A DNA stretch of 58,785 nucleotides. Source: Clostridia bacterium (GTDB lineage: Bacteria > Bacillota > Clostridia > Christensenellales > Borkfalkiaceae). Below the pieces are notes generated by a model. The model was not told the DNA's origin. It searched no databases and worked only from the letters and a program-made list of their open reading frames with translations. Location: assembly GCA_017463425.1 (NCBI GenBank), contig JAFTPE010000023.1:1-58785 (forward strand), read 5' to 3'. Below are positions 31,280-39,756 of this stretch, in pieces (position 1 is the first letter of the stretch; the number at the start of each line of letters is the position of its first letter). The position numbers and the translations under genes are program-made.

Positions 31280-32788
31280 ATGAGAGGTTTGGAAACTTCC
31301 GTTCGGAAATTGCGCCACGAAGTGTTTAAAGAAGTGGCGAAAGTGGCGTATGAGGCAGAGCCTGAAAACGTAAACGACGCGATTGAGGCGATTCCGTATA
31401 TTATTACGCCGACGGAAGAACCGCGGTTTCGGGAGAGTATTTATCGCGAACGGGCGATTGCAGCCGAGCAAGTGAGGCTTGCTATGGGTATGTCGTTGCG
31501 ACCTGCCGACAAGCCCGTGCATATTACCGAGGGAATCAATCAGAGCGATATTTCCGATAAATATTACGAACCGCCGTTGATGCAGGTGATTCCGTCGGCT
31601 TGCGACAAATGCCCCGACAACGTTTACGAAGTAAGCAATCAATGTCGCAGTTGTGTGGCAAAGGCTTGCGTTGCTGTGTGTCCAAAGAATGCCATTTCGG
31701 TTGTGGACGGGGAAACGGTGATAGACCAAAGCAAATGTATTCGGTGTGGGAAATGTAAAAAGGCATGTCCTTACGACGCGATTGCGTACAAGCAACGCCC
31801 TTGTTCTAAGGCGTGTGGCGTGAAGGCGGTGTCTACCGATTCGCTTGGGCGCGCGCAGATAGACAACGACAAATGCGTGGGCTGCGGTCAATGTATGGTC
31901 AGTTGTCCATTCGGGGCGATAGCGGACAAATCACAGATTTTTCAACTCATTCGCGCGATTCGCAAAGGCGATTACGTCGTGGCGGAGGTTGCGCCTGCGA
32001 TTATGGGGCAATTTGGGGAAGGTATTACGCCTGCGATTATCAAAGGCGCGTTGTTGGAAATTGGGTTTAAAGAAGTGCATGAAGTGGCGAGTGGCGCGGA
32101 CGTGGCTGCGGCGACGGAGGCGCATCAGTACGTAGACGAAGTGGTCAGCGGGAAATTGCCGTTTTTGTTGACGTCGTGTTGTCCTTCGTGGGCAATGTTG
32201 GCAAAGAAACAGTTTCCGCAACTGATTGATAAAGTGTCGCAATCGTTGACGCCTATGGTGGCGACGGCGCGGCGTATCAAACAGCGTACGCCAAACGCGC
32301 GCGTGGTGTTTATCGGGCCGTGCGCGGCAAAGAAATTGGAAGCCTCGCGCGAATCAGTGCGCAGCGACGTGGATTTCGTTATTACGTTTGAGGAATTGTC
32401 GGGGATATTCGACGCAAAAAATATTGATTTTTCCAAATACGTGGGCGAAAAATCGTTGCACGAAGCGACGGGCGCAGGGCGTGGGTACGCCGTTGCCGGC
32501 GGTGTTGCGGCGGCGATTGAAAAATGCGTAAAAGCCTATTATCCCAACGTGGAAGTAAAAATCGAACACGCCGAGGGCTTGGAAGAATGTAAAAAGATGT
32601 TGCTTTTGGCGAAACTTGGAAAAAAGGATGGGTGTTTAATTGAGGGAATGGGCTGTCCCGGCGGTTGTATTGCAGGCGCGGGGACGAACGTTGCGATTGA
32701 AAAGGCAGCTGCGGAAGTGAAAAAGTTTGTGGAAAATTCGACGAAACCGTTGCCTGAAAAAGACCTTTATGAAATAGAATTGCCGTAA
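31280..32788 (+). CDS. Monomeric [FeFe] hydrogenase, group B type
   Basis: This enzyme makes or consumes H2 with ferredoxin as the likely partner. The start ATG 31280 has caaggagaaca; the longer frame to 31217 includes the promoter itself and is rejected. The product is 502 aa. An N-terminal region of about 90 residues is followed by Cys-rich ferredoxin segments (CDKCPDNVYEVSNQCRSC, CIRCGKCKKACP, CVGCGQCMVSCP) and the H-cluster domain with L1 TSCCPSW, L2 GPCAAKK and L3 EGMGCPGGC. The L1 Ser (not Ala) and the L2 form GPCAAKK match group B hydrogenases. Its location behind rex and adhE suggests a role in disposing of electrons. HydE, HydF and HydG maturases are not in the window. Confidence 0.9.
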   Translation: MRGLETSVRKLRHEVFKEVAKVAYEAEPENVNDAIEAIPYIITPTEEPRFRESIYRERAIAAEQVRLAMGMSLRPADKPVHITEGINQSDISDKYYEPPLMQVIPSACDKCPDNVYEVSNQCRSCVAKACVAVCPKNAISVVDGETVIDQSKCIRCGKCKKACPYDAIAYKQRPCSKACGVKAVSTDSLGRAQIDNDKCVGCGQCMVSCPFGAIADKSQIFQLIRAIRKGDYVVAEVAPAIMGQFGEGITPAIIKGALLEIGFKEVHEVASGADVAAATEAHQYVDEVVSGKLPFLLTSCCPSWAMLAKKQFPQLIDKVSQSLTPMVATARRIKQRTPNARVVFIGPCAAKKLEASRESVRSDVDFVITFEELSGIFDAKNIDFSKYVGEKSLHEATGAGRGYAVAGGVAAAIEKCVKAYYPNVEVKIEHAEGLEECKKMLLLAKLGKKDGCLIEGMGCPGGCIAGAGTNVAIEKAAAEVKKFVENSTKPLPEKDLYEIELP

Positions 32789-32803
32789 AAAAATATAAAA
32801 AAG

Positions 32804-32827
32804 GCGTCTGTCAATTTTGACAGACGC
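32804..32827. terminator. Hairpin between the hydrogenase and the AllA-like gene
   Basis: GCGTCTGTCA/TGACAGACGC with a four-base loop. The T-rich side faces the minus strand, so it mainly ends the AllA-like gene and perhaps both. Confidence 0.75.
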
Positions 32828-32849
32828 AATGTGTTTAAAATTGGTGATA

Positions 32850-33341
32850 TTACAGTTCGATAACGAATTGTTCGTCTTCTTTCAAATCGACGACGGTGCA
32901 ATCGTTTATATACGTACATTCGGGCAAAACAATCATTGCAGCCAGCTCTTCCTTAGTTTTTGGAAGCGGCGCGAGATGCCAAACGCAAGCGTTCATTTTT
33001 ACGAGGGTGTTTTTCGGAACGATAAACGCTACGGTTTCCTCGGGGATAGGTTTGCCTGCGGAGGGTTGCGCCACGTGTAAAATCATATCGTCGTTTAACG
33101 GCATAATCATTTCGCAAGTGGTGGTGTGGTATTCGATTTGCTTAATCAGCATCTTTTCGGGTTTTTTAACGAGAATGGGAGAAAGACCGATTTGGTTTCC
33201 CTGATATGCGGTTATACGGTCAGGGAAGAAACGGTGAATTTCACCTTGCAACGCGTAACCGTCGGGTTTTGTAAAAGAATAATATTCTCCGTACGGCGCG
33301 AACGCCTTTTTGGAAAGCGGCATAGCTTTGATTGTTCTCAT
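32850..33341 (-). CDS. Ureidoglycolate lyase-like (AllA family) protein
   Basis: The ATG at 33341 follows aaggagaaaatataaag and gives 163 aa. An open frame continues upstream for about 150 codons, but it runs through the tilS promoter and gene start and is spurious. The protein has an AllA-type beta-barrel pattern: MPLSKKAFAPYGEYYSF at the start, ending with CVWHLAPLPKTKEELAAMIVLPE and NDCTVVDL. AllA releases glyoxylate from ureidoglycolate in allantoin breakdown, but Firmicute homologues are often isolated and of unknown substrate. No other allantoin genes lie here, so I give the family only. Confidence 0.72.
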   Translation of the reverse strand: MRTIKAMPLSKKAFAPYGEYYSFTKPDGYALQGEIHRFFPDRITAYQGNQIGLSPILVKKPEKMLIKQIEYHTTTCEMIMPLNDDMILHVAQPSAGKPIPEETVAFIVPKNTLVKMNACVWHLAPLPKTKEELAAMIVLPECTYINDCTVVDLKEDEQFVIEL

Positions 33342-33381
33342 CTTTATATTTTCTCCTTGGATTTTTTTTATTGATACGTTC

Positions 33382-33410
33382 ATTATAACACGCCTTGGAA
33401 TAAAAAGCAA
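33382..33410 (-). promoter_or_regulatory. Promoter of the AllA-like gene
   Basis: On the minus strand TTGCTT, 17 bases, TATAAT. Confidence 0.72.
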
Positions 33411-33436
33411 GCGTTGAAAGAAAAATACTTTTTTTG

Positions 33437-33465
33437 TTGACAATTTTTTCCGATTGTGATATACT
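33437..33465 (+). promoter_or_regulatory. Promoter of tilS (leaderless start)
   Basis: TTGACA (33437-33442), 17 bases, TATACT (33460-33465). Only six bases separate the -10 box from the ATG at 33472, so the transcript should begin at the start codon. Confidence 0.78.
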
Positions 33466-33471
33466 GAAAGT

Positions 33472-34797
33472 ATGATGGATTTAAACGAGTTTCTTGGTAA
33501 AAAAATTTGTGTGGCAATCAGCGGCGGGGTGGATTCCGTCGTGTTGTTGCATAAAATGAAAACTCTGGAAAAATCCTGCGGTTTTCTTTTGAGCGCGGTG
33601 CATTGTGAACACGGAATCAGAGGCGACGAAAGTGTGGAAGACATGCGATTTGTCCAAAGGTTTTGCAAGGATTTGGGTGTGGAATTGCACGTATTTTCAA
33701 TGGATTGTCCGATGAAAGCCAAGGAAGAAAAAAAGAGCCTTGAAACGGCGGCGCGAGATTTTCGATATGCGTGTTTTGCCCATTTGATTGAAGAAAAAAA
33801 AGCCGATTTTATCGCCACGGCGCATCACTTGGACGACGAGGCGGAAACGGTGCTGTTCCGTTTGGCGCGCGGTACGTCTTTGACAGGCGTACAAGGAATG
33901 AGAGAGAAAAACGGATATATGTTAAGGCCGTTGCTTGGAATTAGTAGAAAGGAAATCGAGAAGTACGCAGAAAAGCACGGGCTTTCCTATCGCGTGGATA
34001 GGACGAATACGTCGTTGGACGCAACGCGGAATAAATTGCGTTGGCAAGTGCTACCGAAATTAAACGAGGCGATAGACGGTGCGTCGGGGAATTTGGCGAA
34101 GTTTGCTTTGCTTGCCGCTGAGGACGACGAATTGTTGTATGAATATGCGGAAACGTTGGTGGCTAAGTTAGAAGATTTTGCAGACGAAAGGTGGTTGGTG
34201 GCATTTTCTCAAAAACCGTCCTTGTTTAAACGGGCTTGTTTGCTCGTGATGAAGAATATGGGGGTGGAACGGGATTATACCGCCGCGCATTTGGATTCGC
34301 TGTTTGGATTGCAAAATCTCGAACGAGGCGCAAAGATTTGTTTGCCGAAAAATATCCGCGCGGAAAAGAAAGAAAAAGGCGTCCTGTTTTATGAGGAAAC
34401 GGAAATGCCGTCGTTGCCTTTTATGGAGGCGAAACCGTTTGATGAAAATGGATTCGATGGGGGCAGGTACGAGGTGAAGTTAAGTTTTGCGCCGTTTGAC
34501 GAAGAGAGAGCGGAGTGGAACGTTTTAAAAATAGATATGGATACGTTGCCTAAAAACGTTGTGTTTCGGTTTCGGAAAGAGGGAGATGAAATGCAGACGT
34601 TTGGCGGGAAAAAGACGTTGAAAAAGTTTTTCAACGAAAGGAAAATTCCGCCGAAAGAACGGGCGTGGTTGCCGTTGATTGCCGAAAAAGACGGGAATAA
34701 GGTGTTTGTCGTTTGCGGTGTGGAGATAGCCGAAACGATAAAAATAACAGAGGAAACAAAACGCATAGCGTATATTAAAATACAAAAGAAAAAGTGA
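33472..34797 (+). CDS. tilS: tRNA(Ile)-lysidine synthase
   Basis: TilS converts C34 of tRNA-Ile(CAU) to lysidine with ATP and lysine, so that AUA is read as Ile; it is essential in most bacteria. The 441-aa protein has the N-type ATP pyrophosphatase P-loop AISGGVDSVVLLHKM at residue 13, HCEHGIRGDES, TAHHLDDEAETVLFRLARG and, after a helical linker, the C-terminal TilS domain (FRFRKEGDEMQTFGGKKTLKKFF). The next ATG (MMDL) is a second possible start. No ribosome site is seen and the promoter abuts the ATG. A copy of the 19-base motif at 34459-34478 encodes GGRYEVK in the linker before the C-terminal domain. Confidence 0.94.
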   Translation: MMDLNEFLGKKICVAISGGVDSVVLLHKMKTLEKSCGFLLSAVHCEHGIRGDESVEDMRFVQRFCKDLGVELHVFSMDCPMKAKEEKKSLETAARDFRYACFAHLIEEKKADFIATAHHLDDEAETVLFRLARGTSLTGVQGMREKNGYMLRPLLGISRKEIEKYAEKHGLSYRVDRTNTSLDATRNKLRWQVLPKLNEAIDGASGNLAKFALLAAEDDELLYEYAETLVAKLEDFADERWLVAFSQKPSLFKRACLLVMKNMGVERDYTAAHLDSLFGLQNLERGAKICLPKNIRAEKKEKGVLFYEETEMPSLPFMEAKPFDENGFDGGRYEVKLSFAPFDEERAEWNVLKIDMDTLPKNVVFRFRKEGDEMQTFGGKKTLKKFFNERKIPPKERAWLPLIAEKDGNKVFVVCGVEIAETIKITEETKRIAYIKIQKKK

Positions 34798-34808
34798 GGT
34801 TTAACATT

Positions 34809-35357
34809 ATGGCGAACGTGCATAAAGACGCGGAATACGTGTTGTTGTCAAAGGAGCAAATTGCAACGCGCGTAAAAGAAATTGCGAAGGTTTTGGACGA
34901 GGAATATCAAGGCAAAAACCCCGTTTTGATTTGCATATTGAAAGGTAGCGTCGTGTTCTTTTCCGATTTGATTCGAGAAATGGAAACGGATTTGGCGATT
35001 GATTTTATGAAAGTTTCTTCTTACGGAAACGGTACGGAAACGTCGGGTACTTTGACCGTCAAACAGGATTTGAGCGAGGATATTGCGAATAGACACGTTT
35101 TGATTGTGGAAGATATTATCGATTCGGGCAATACGTTGTTTCGATTGAAAAATATGTTGCAAGAAAGAAATCCTGCCAGCGTGAAAATCGTAACCCTTTT
35201 AGATAAAAAAGCACGTCGAACGGCGGCAATCGATCCCGATTATACCTGTTTTGATATCGAGGACGAATTTGTAATCGGGTACGGATTGGATTATGCAGAG
35301 AAGTATCGCAATCTGCCTTACGTGGGCGTTTTAAAACGTTCGGTATATGAAAAGTGA
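34809..35357 (+). CDS. hpt: Hypoxanthine phosphoribosyltransferase
   Basis: This purine-salvage enzyme makes IMP and GMP from hypoxanthine or guanine and PRPP. The ATG at 34809 has gtgaggt nine bases upstream; an ATG at 34794, overlapping the tilS stop, is less likely. The 182-aa chain shows VLICILKGSVVFFSDLIR, the PRPP loop VLIVEDIIDSGNTLF and the late DFVIGYGLDYAEKYRNLP-type segment. The tilS-hpt gene pair is common in Firmicutes (often followed by ftsH, which is absent here). Confidence 0.94.
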   Translation: MANVHKDAEYVLLSKEQIATRVKEIAKVLDEEYQGKNPVLICILKGSVVFFSDLIREMETDLAIDFMKVSSYGNGTETSGTLTVKQDLSEDIANRHVLIVEDIIDSGNTLFRLKNMLQERNPASVKIVTLLDKKARRTAAIDPDYTCFDIEDEFVIGYGLDYAEKYRNLPYVGVLKRSVYEK

Positions 35358-35364
35358 GTAAAAA

Positions 35365-35402
35365 AAGGAACGGCTATCCGTAATGGAAAACCGTTCTTTA
35401 TA
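35365..35402. terminator. Bidirectional terminator after hpt
   Basis: AAGGAACGG/CCGTTCTTT with one G-U pair, an A-run on the left and TTTATATTTT on the right, between convergent genes. Confidence 0.72.
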
Positions 35403-35418
35403 TTTTAATGAAGTTTGT

Positions 35419-36405
35419 TTATTTTGAAAAGTTTGCCGATTTCAAGGTGTAAACCAACGTACCAAGGTTGTACGACATAGGCGTTTTCAATTTCAATACT
35501 ACGTTGCGATAGGTGTTTTTGCTGGGATCTACCGTTTTTGCAATCCAAGCCGTTTGCGTTGCGCCAGGGTTTTGCGAATTGATAGAAATGTCTGCGGAAT
35601 AATAGGAAATCGTGTCCTTAACGGAAACGCCGTTGTTCAAAAATTCAAAATCCGCGCCCGTTTCAGAGGAAAAGGAAACTTTGATTTTTTGCACGGAGTT
35701 CGCAAACGCATTGTATACGGAAAAGGTGGGCGGGGAAATCGACGCAGGAGAAAGCCCGCGAAGCGCGAACAGAAGTTGTTCGTTGTCCAAATAATTGTAT
35801 TTTTTCGTATCGATTGAAAATTCGGACGTGATGGAATTGGACTCTTCCTCTTCGGGTTTCGTAATTACGCATACGCCCTTGCCTTCGTTGTCGTAGGTGG
35901 TGTCGATATTGTATTTATATTCGGCATAACAGTTTTCTAACGAATTTGCCGCGCCGTTTTGAGGGGAATGGCTGACGATTTCTTTATGGGAAGAAATGGG
36001 GTAGAGCGCGCTTGACGCTTTTTCAAATTTGACAGACGTCTTTACGCTGTCTTGCAAATCGACGGATTCGCCTTTATACAAGTACGTGACGGTAATGGAA
36101 AAATCCGTTTCGTAAACGTATACGGTTTTGCCGTCCAACTGCTCGGTTTTCAAACGAGTGATATACGTTCCGTTTGTATAATCGAGGTTGTATTGCATAT
36201 CCAAGCCCGTTCCTTTTTCAAACGTAACGGCGTATTCCAATTCTTCATTTATGTTTTCGGTGGCAATGTTTGCGTTTTCCGTCCAATATTCGGAAAAGAT
36301 AACTTTATTGTTGGTGTTGGTACACGAAACAAAAATACTCGCGCAAAGTAAAACTGCCCCCAAAGAAAGTATTTTTTTACGTTTTTTACAATCGTTGAGT
36401 TTCAT
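35419..36405 (-). CDS. Hypothetical lipoprotein (328 aa)
   Basis: I do not recognise a family. A basic N-terminus (MKLNDCKKRKK) is followed by a hydrophobic stretch and the lipobox FVSC near residue 28, so the mature protein is lipid-anchored outside the membrane. The body is rich in Thr, Tyr and Ser with alternating beta pattern (TVYVYETDFSITVTYLYKG; FSVYNAFANSVQKIKVSF). No repeats or catalytic motifs are visible. It is a single gene with the ribosome site cggaga. Another unknown lipoprotein with a similar Tyr-rich beta pattern is at 45491, but I see no aligned similarity. Confidence 0.65.
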   Translation of the reverse strand: MKLNDCKKRKKILSLGAVLLCASIFVSCTNTNNKVIFSEYWTENANIATENINEELEYAVTFEKGTGLDMQYNLDYTNGTYITRLKTEQLDGKTVYVYETDFSITVTYLYKGESVDLQDSVKTSVKFEKASSALYPISSHKEIVSHSPQNGAANSLENCYAEYKYNIDTTYDNEGKGVCVITKPEEEESNSITSEFSIDTKKYNYLDNEQLLFALRGLSPASISPPTFSVYNAFANSVQKIKVSFSSETGADFEFLNNGVSVKDTISYYSADISINSQNPGATQTAWIAKTVDPSKNTYRNVVLKLKTPMSYNLGTLVYTLKSANFSK

Positions 36406-36462
36406 AATAGATATTCTCCGTCAAAACGCCGTAGATTTTATTTTTTCGGCGTTCGTTTTATT

Positions 36463-36491
36463 ATTATACCACATAATTTTGAATTTGTAAA
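36463..36491 (-). promoter_or_regulatory. Promoter of the 328-aa lipoprotein gene
   Basis: On the minus strand TTTACA, 17 bases, TATAAT. The leader includes a small hairpin AACGCCG/CGGCGTT. Confidence 0.65.
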
Positions 36492-36552
36492 AACAAAATC
36501 AAGATTTCACGAAAATTCTTGTGAAAAAAAGCTGAAATTTTTACGATAAATA

Positions 36553-36561
36553 TGCTATAAT
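36553..36561 (+). promoter_or_regulatory. Extended -10 promoter of addBA
   Basis: TGC-TATAAT (36553-36561), about 50 bases upstream of addB, without a good -35 box. Confidence 0.5.
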
Positions 36562-36614
36562 AGAAGAAGAAAAGGTTTTACGCGCGAAAAGAGCCGCGTG
36601 GAAGGAGGCGAAAA

Positions 36615-39600
36615 ATGAATTTAATCCTGAAAGCCTACACGTTGTCCGAATGTATGGACGCAATGGCGCAATACGTGGCGGCGTATGAACAGGCAGGGGA
36701 TAAAAATCTTGTTTTTTGCGAGGATAGATTGACTTTGATTGCAGAACGGGCGTTGGCGCGCGCAACGGGCGGTACGTTTTTTTCTTCCGTGTCCACGTTT
36801 GCGCGGTTTTTGAAAACCAATGAAAAATCTATTTCCAAACAAGGCTCGGTGATGGCGGTGGGCGAAGTGATGACCCGTCTTATCCGCGAGGAGAAGTTGC
36901 GCTGTTTTACGACGACGACAGGCGTGGGAAACAATGCGAAATGTATTTATGAAACGTTGGCGCAAATGTCCGCCTCGGAAATAACGCCCGACGTTTTAAA
37001 AGAGAGTTTGGCGTTGCTCCCTGACGATATGCTGAAAAACAAAATTGAAGATTTGGCGTTGATTTACGAGGGATATAATCGTTTTTTGCAAGAGAACGGA
37101 TTTTTGGATGAGAGTAAATATTTGACTTTATTGCCAAGCCGTATTAAAGATATGGAAGATATGAAAGAAACAAACGTGTTCTTTTTATGTTTTTCGTCTT
37201 TTACGGCGCAGGCGGCGCAAACCATTCGGGCGGCGGTAGAGAGCGCGAAAAACGTCGTAGGGATATTTTTGACAGGGGAAGAAGATATTTATTGTAACCA
37301 CGCGATAACGACGTTTAAAAAAGTATGCTCGGAATATGGGAAATTGCATATAAGAGAAATGGGCGCACCGTTAGACGGGGCTGCGGAGCTTTTGAGAAAA
37401 GGTTTGTTTAACCCCGAACGAAAAGGGGATAGGACGTCTACGGACAACGTACGTATTTTCGAGGCGGATGACAAAACTGCGGAAACGGAATACGTCGCCG
37501 TGCAAATTCGTCGCGCTATGCAGGAAAATCCTGCGTTGAGATATCGAGATTTTGCGGCGCTCGTTCCTGACGTTTCGGCGTATGCGTTGCCGATTAAAAA
37601 AGCGCTTGGGGAATATGGGATTCCGTATTTTATCGACGAGAAAAAATCGTTAAAACGCCACCCGGTCAGTCGGTTTTTGTTGGATTGTTTTCGGGTGGTT
37701 CGAGAGAAATTTTCACCTATATCCGTGCAATCGTTGGCGCAAAATTTGTTTTTTGGAGAGAGCGACGAGTATCGAAATTATTTATTGAAATTTGCCAATT
37801 ACAGAGGGGGAGCAAAGCGGGAAATCAAACGAGGCGAGGCTGTGGAAACTCTGTTTGATATTGCGCGATTGGAGGACGGACGAAAGAGGGCGTTGCTTGC
37901 GACGGAAAATATAAAAAATAAAGCCACGGGCAGAGGATATTGCAATGCAGTACGGAAAATTTTAGACGATTTTTCGGTGAAAGAAAAGTTGGAAGACTTG
38001 GAAAATGCCGTGGACGATTTGTCGCAAAAAGGGTATTTATCACAAATTTATTATGCTTTAACGAGTGTTTTGGAAGAGGCGGAACTGTTGACGGGCGATA
38101 GGGAAATGACCGTTGCGGAATTTGAGGCTGTGTTACAAGACGGGTTGGACGCAACGGAAATTTCGTTGATCCCTTTAAAAACGGACGCTGTGTTCGTTGG
38201 GGATATTGCCGACAGCCGCATTGAAAAAGTGAACGTATTGTTTGCGCTTGGCTTGACGGAAGAAGTGCCGCGCTGTGGCAACGATACGGCGATTGTGTCG
38301 GATAAGGAAATAGAAAGACTCGCCGAAGTGCAAACGCGGTTAGAACCGACGGTAGCGGAGGTGAATTTGCGCAGCCGTGAGAGCGTTTGTTTGAATTTGT
38401 GTACGTTTTTAGATAGGTTGTATCTTTCCTATCCTTTGGCGGCAGACGGGAACGAACCTGCAACGAGTGATATTTTCAGATACGTGGACCGAATTTTTTG
38501 CAACGCAAGCGGAGGGAAATTGCAAAGACGGAAAAAAGCGGCAACGAAAGATTTTGCTTATCGCTGTTCGGCGGTTGCGCCTGCCATTCGGCAACTGTTG
38601 ATTGAGAAAAACGAATACGAACAACGGCGGGAGGATACGAGAAGGGAATATTCTTCTCTGTATGCGGCTTTGGACAAGCTGAGTATTCACGAACAGGACG
38701 ATTATTTGGCGGAACGGACGGGGCAGGTATGCGTTGAAAACGGAGAAAAGCTGTTTTTTCACGACGGAAAGATATCGCCCACGGCATTGGAGGGGTATTT
38801 TTCTTGTCCGTTTCGACATTTTGCGGAACGCGGTTTAAAATTGAAAACGCGCGACGAGGCGGCGGTGCTGGCGGTGGATACGGGTAATTTTATTCACGAT
38901 TTGTTGCAACGCGTTGCAAATGCGGTTGCGAAAATTGAAACGGAAGAAAAACTCCGCGAATACGCCTTAGAGGTTGGCGCGGAATTGTTGCAAAAATCCG
39001 TATATACAATGCAGCAGGATACGGCGTCGGGAAATTATTTTTCAGAGAAATTATTACAAGAGGGCGCGGACGTTGCCGTGGCGGCGTATCGGCAGATTAA
39101 ACATTCGGATTTCGTCGTAGAGGATACGGAAAAAACGGTGGAGACAAACGAATTTCACGGCAAAGTGGATAGGGTGGACGGTACGGAAAAGTTTATCCGT
39201 GTTATCGATTATAAAACGGGAAAAATCGACGACAGCGCAGCGTCCTATTATACGGGCAGAAAACTGCAAATGCAGTTGTATATGTCAGCGCTAAAAGGGG
39301 AGAGAGTGCCTGCTGGGGTGTTTTATTTTCCTGCGTCTGTCGAATACAGCGACGATACGGACGGAAAATTTAGAATGAAAGGATTTTTGAACGGGGATAC
39401 GGAGGCTCTTAAATGCGGAGATAGAGATATCACGGAAGATAAAAAGAGTGAATATTTTGCCGCGTCTTTGAAGAACAGCGCGCTTGCGAAAAAGGTAATG
39501 GACGAGGAAACGTTTCGGGATTTTCTCGATTATTCGGTGCATGTGGCTAGGCAAGGTGCTAAGGAATTGAAAGAGGGATATATTGCGCCGTCGCCGTACG

Positions 39601-39743
39601 CAGGGAACTGTGAATACTGTCAATATGGCGGAATGTGCGGTTTTGATAAGGACGTGTTTGAAACGAGAAAGGAAAGCGATATTGACCCAAAAACGATAGC
39701 GGCGATTGCGCGGGAATTGCGCGAGGGCGGAAAGGACGATTGA
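36615..39743 (+). CDS. addB: ATP-dependent helicase/nuclease subunit B (AddB/RexB)
   Basis: AddB pairs with AddA to resect double-strand breaks and load RecA at Chi sites. The 1042-aa protein lacks the N-terminal Walker A motif of B. subtilis AddB, so it resembles RexB of streptococci. The C-terminal nuclease has the PD-(D/E)xK core FIRVIDYKTGKID. The four Fe-S cluster cysteines are intact: one in GYFSCPFRHFAERGL and three in CEYCQYGGMC (spacing CxxCx5C). The ATG follows gtggaaggaggcgaaaa. A copy of the 19-base motif lies at 38720-38738, encoding GQVCVE. addA follows after 13 bases. Confidence 0.92.
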   Translation: MNLILKAYTLSECMDAMAQYVAAYEQAGDKNLVFCEDRLTLIAERALARATGGTFFSSVSTFARFLKTNEKSISKQGSVMAVGEVMTRLIREEKLRCFTTTTGVGNNAKCIYETLAQMSASEITPDVLKESLALLPDDMLKNKIEDLALIYEGYNRFLQENGFLDESKYLTLLPSRIKDMEDMKETNVFFLCFSSFTAQAAQTIRAAVESAKNVVGIFLTGEEDIYCNHAITTFKKVCSEYGKLHIREMGAPLDGAAELLRKGLFNPERKGDRTSTDNVRIFEADDKTAETEYVAVQIRRAMQENPALRYRDFAALVPDVSAYALPIKKALGEYGIPYFIDEKKSLKRHPVSRFLLDCFRVVREKFSPISVQSLAQNLFFGESDEYRNYLLKFANYRGGAKREIKRGEAVETLFDIARLEDGRKRALLATENIKNKATGRGYCNAVRKILDDFSVKEKLEDLENAVDDLSQKGYLSQIYYALTSVLEEAELLTGDREMTVAEFEAVLQDGLDATEISLIPLKTDAVFVGDIADSRIEKVNVLFALGLTEEVPRCGNDTAIVSDKEIERLAEVQTRLEPTVAEVNLRSRESVCLNLCTFLDRLYLSYPLAADGNEPATSDIFRYVDRIFCNASGGKLQRRKKAATKDFAYRCSAVAPAIRQLLIEKNEYEQRREDTRREYSSLYAALDKLSIHEQDDYLAERTGQVCVENGEKLFFHDGKISPTALEGYFSCPFRHFAERGLKLKTRDEAAVLAVDTGNFIHDLLQRVANAVAKIETEEKLREYALEVGAELLQKSVYTMQQDTASGNYFSEKLLQEGADVAVAAYRQIKHSDFVVEDTEKTVETNEFHGKVDRVDGTEKFIRVIDYKTGKIDDSAASYYTGRKLQMQLYMSALKGERVPAGVFYFPASVEYSDDTDGKFRMKGFLNGDTEALKCGDRDITEDKKSEYFAASLKNSALAKKVMDEETFRDFLDYSVHVARQGAKELKEGYIAPSPYAGNCEYCQYGGMCGFDKDVFETRKESDIDPKTIAAIARELREGGKDD

Positions 39744-39756
39744 GGAGGACGGACGA

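Noticed and set aside
32850..33818. 322-residue frame for the AllA-like gene
   Set aside because: The upstream half crosses the tilS promoter and the tilS start on the other strand, while a strong ribosome site marks the ATG at 33341.
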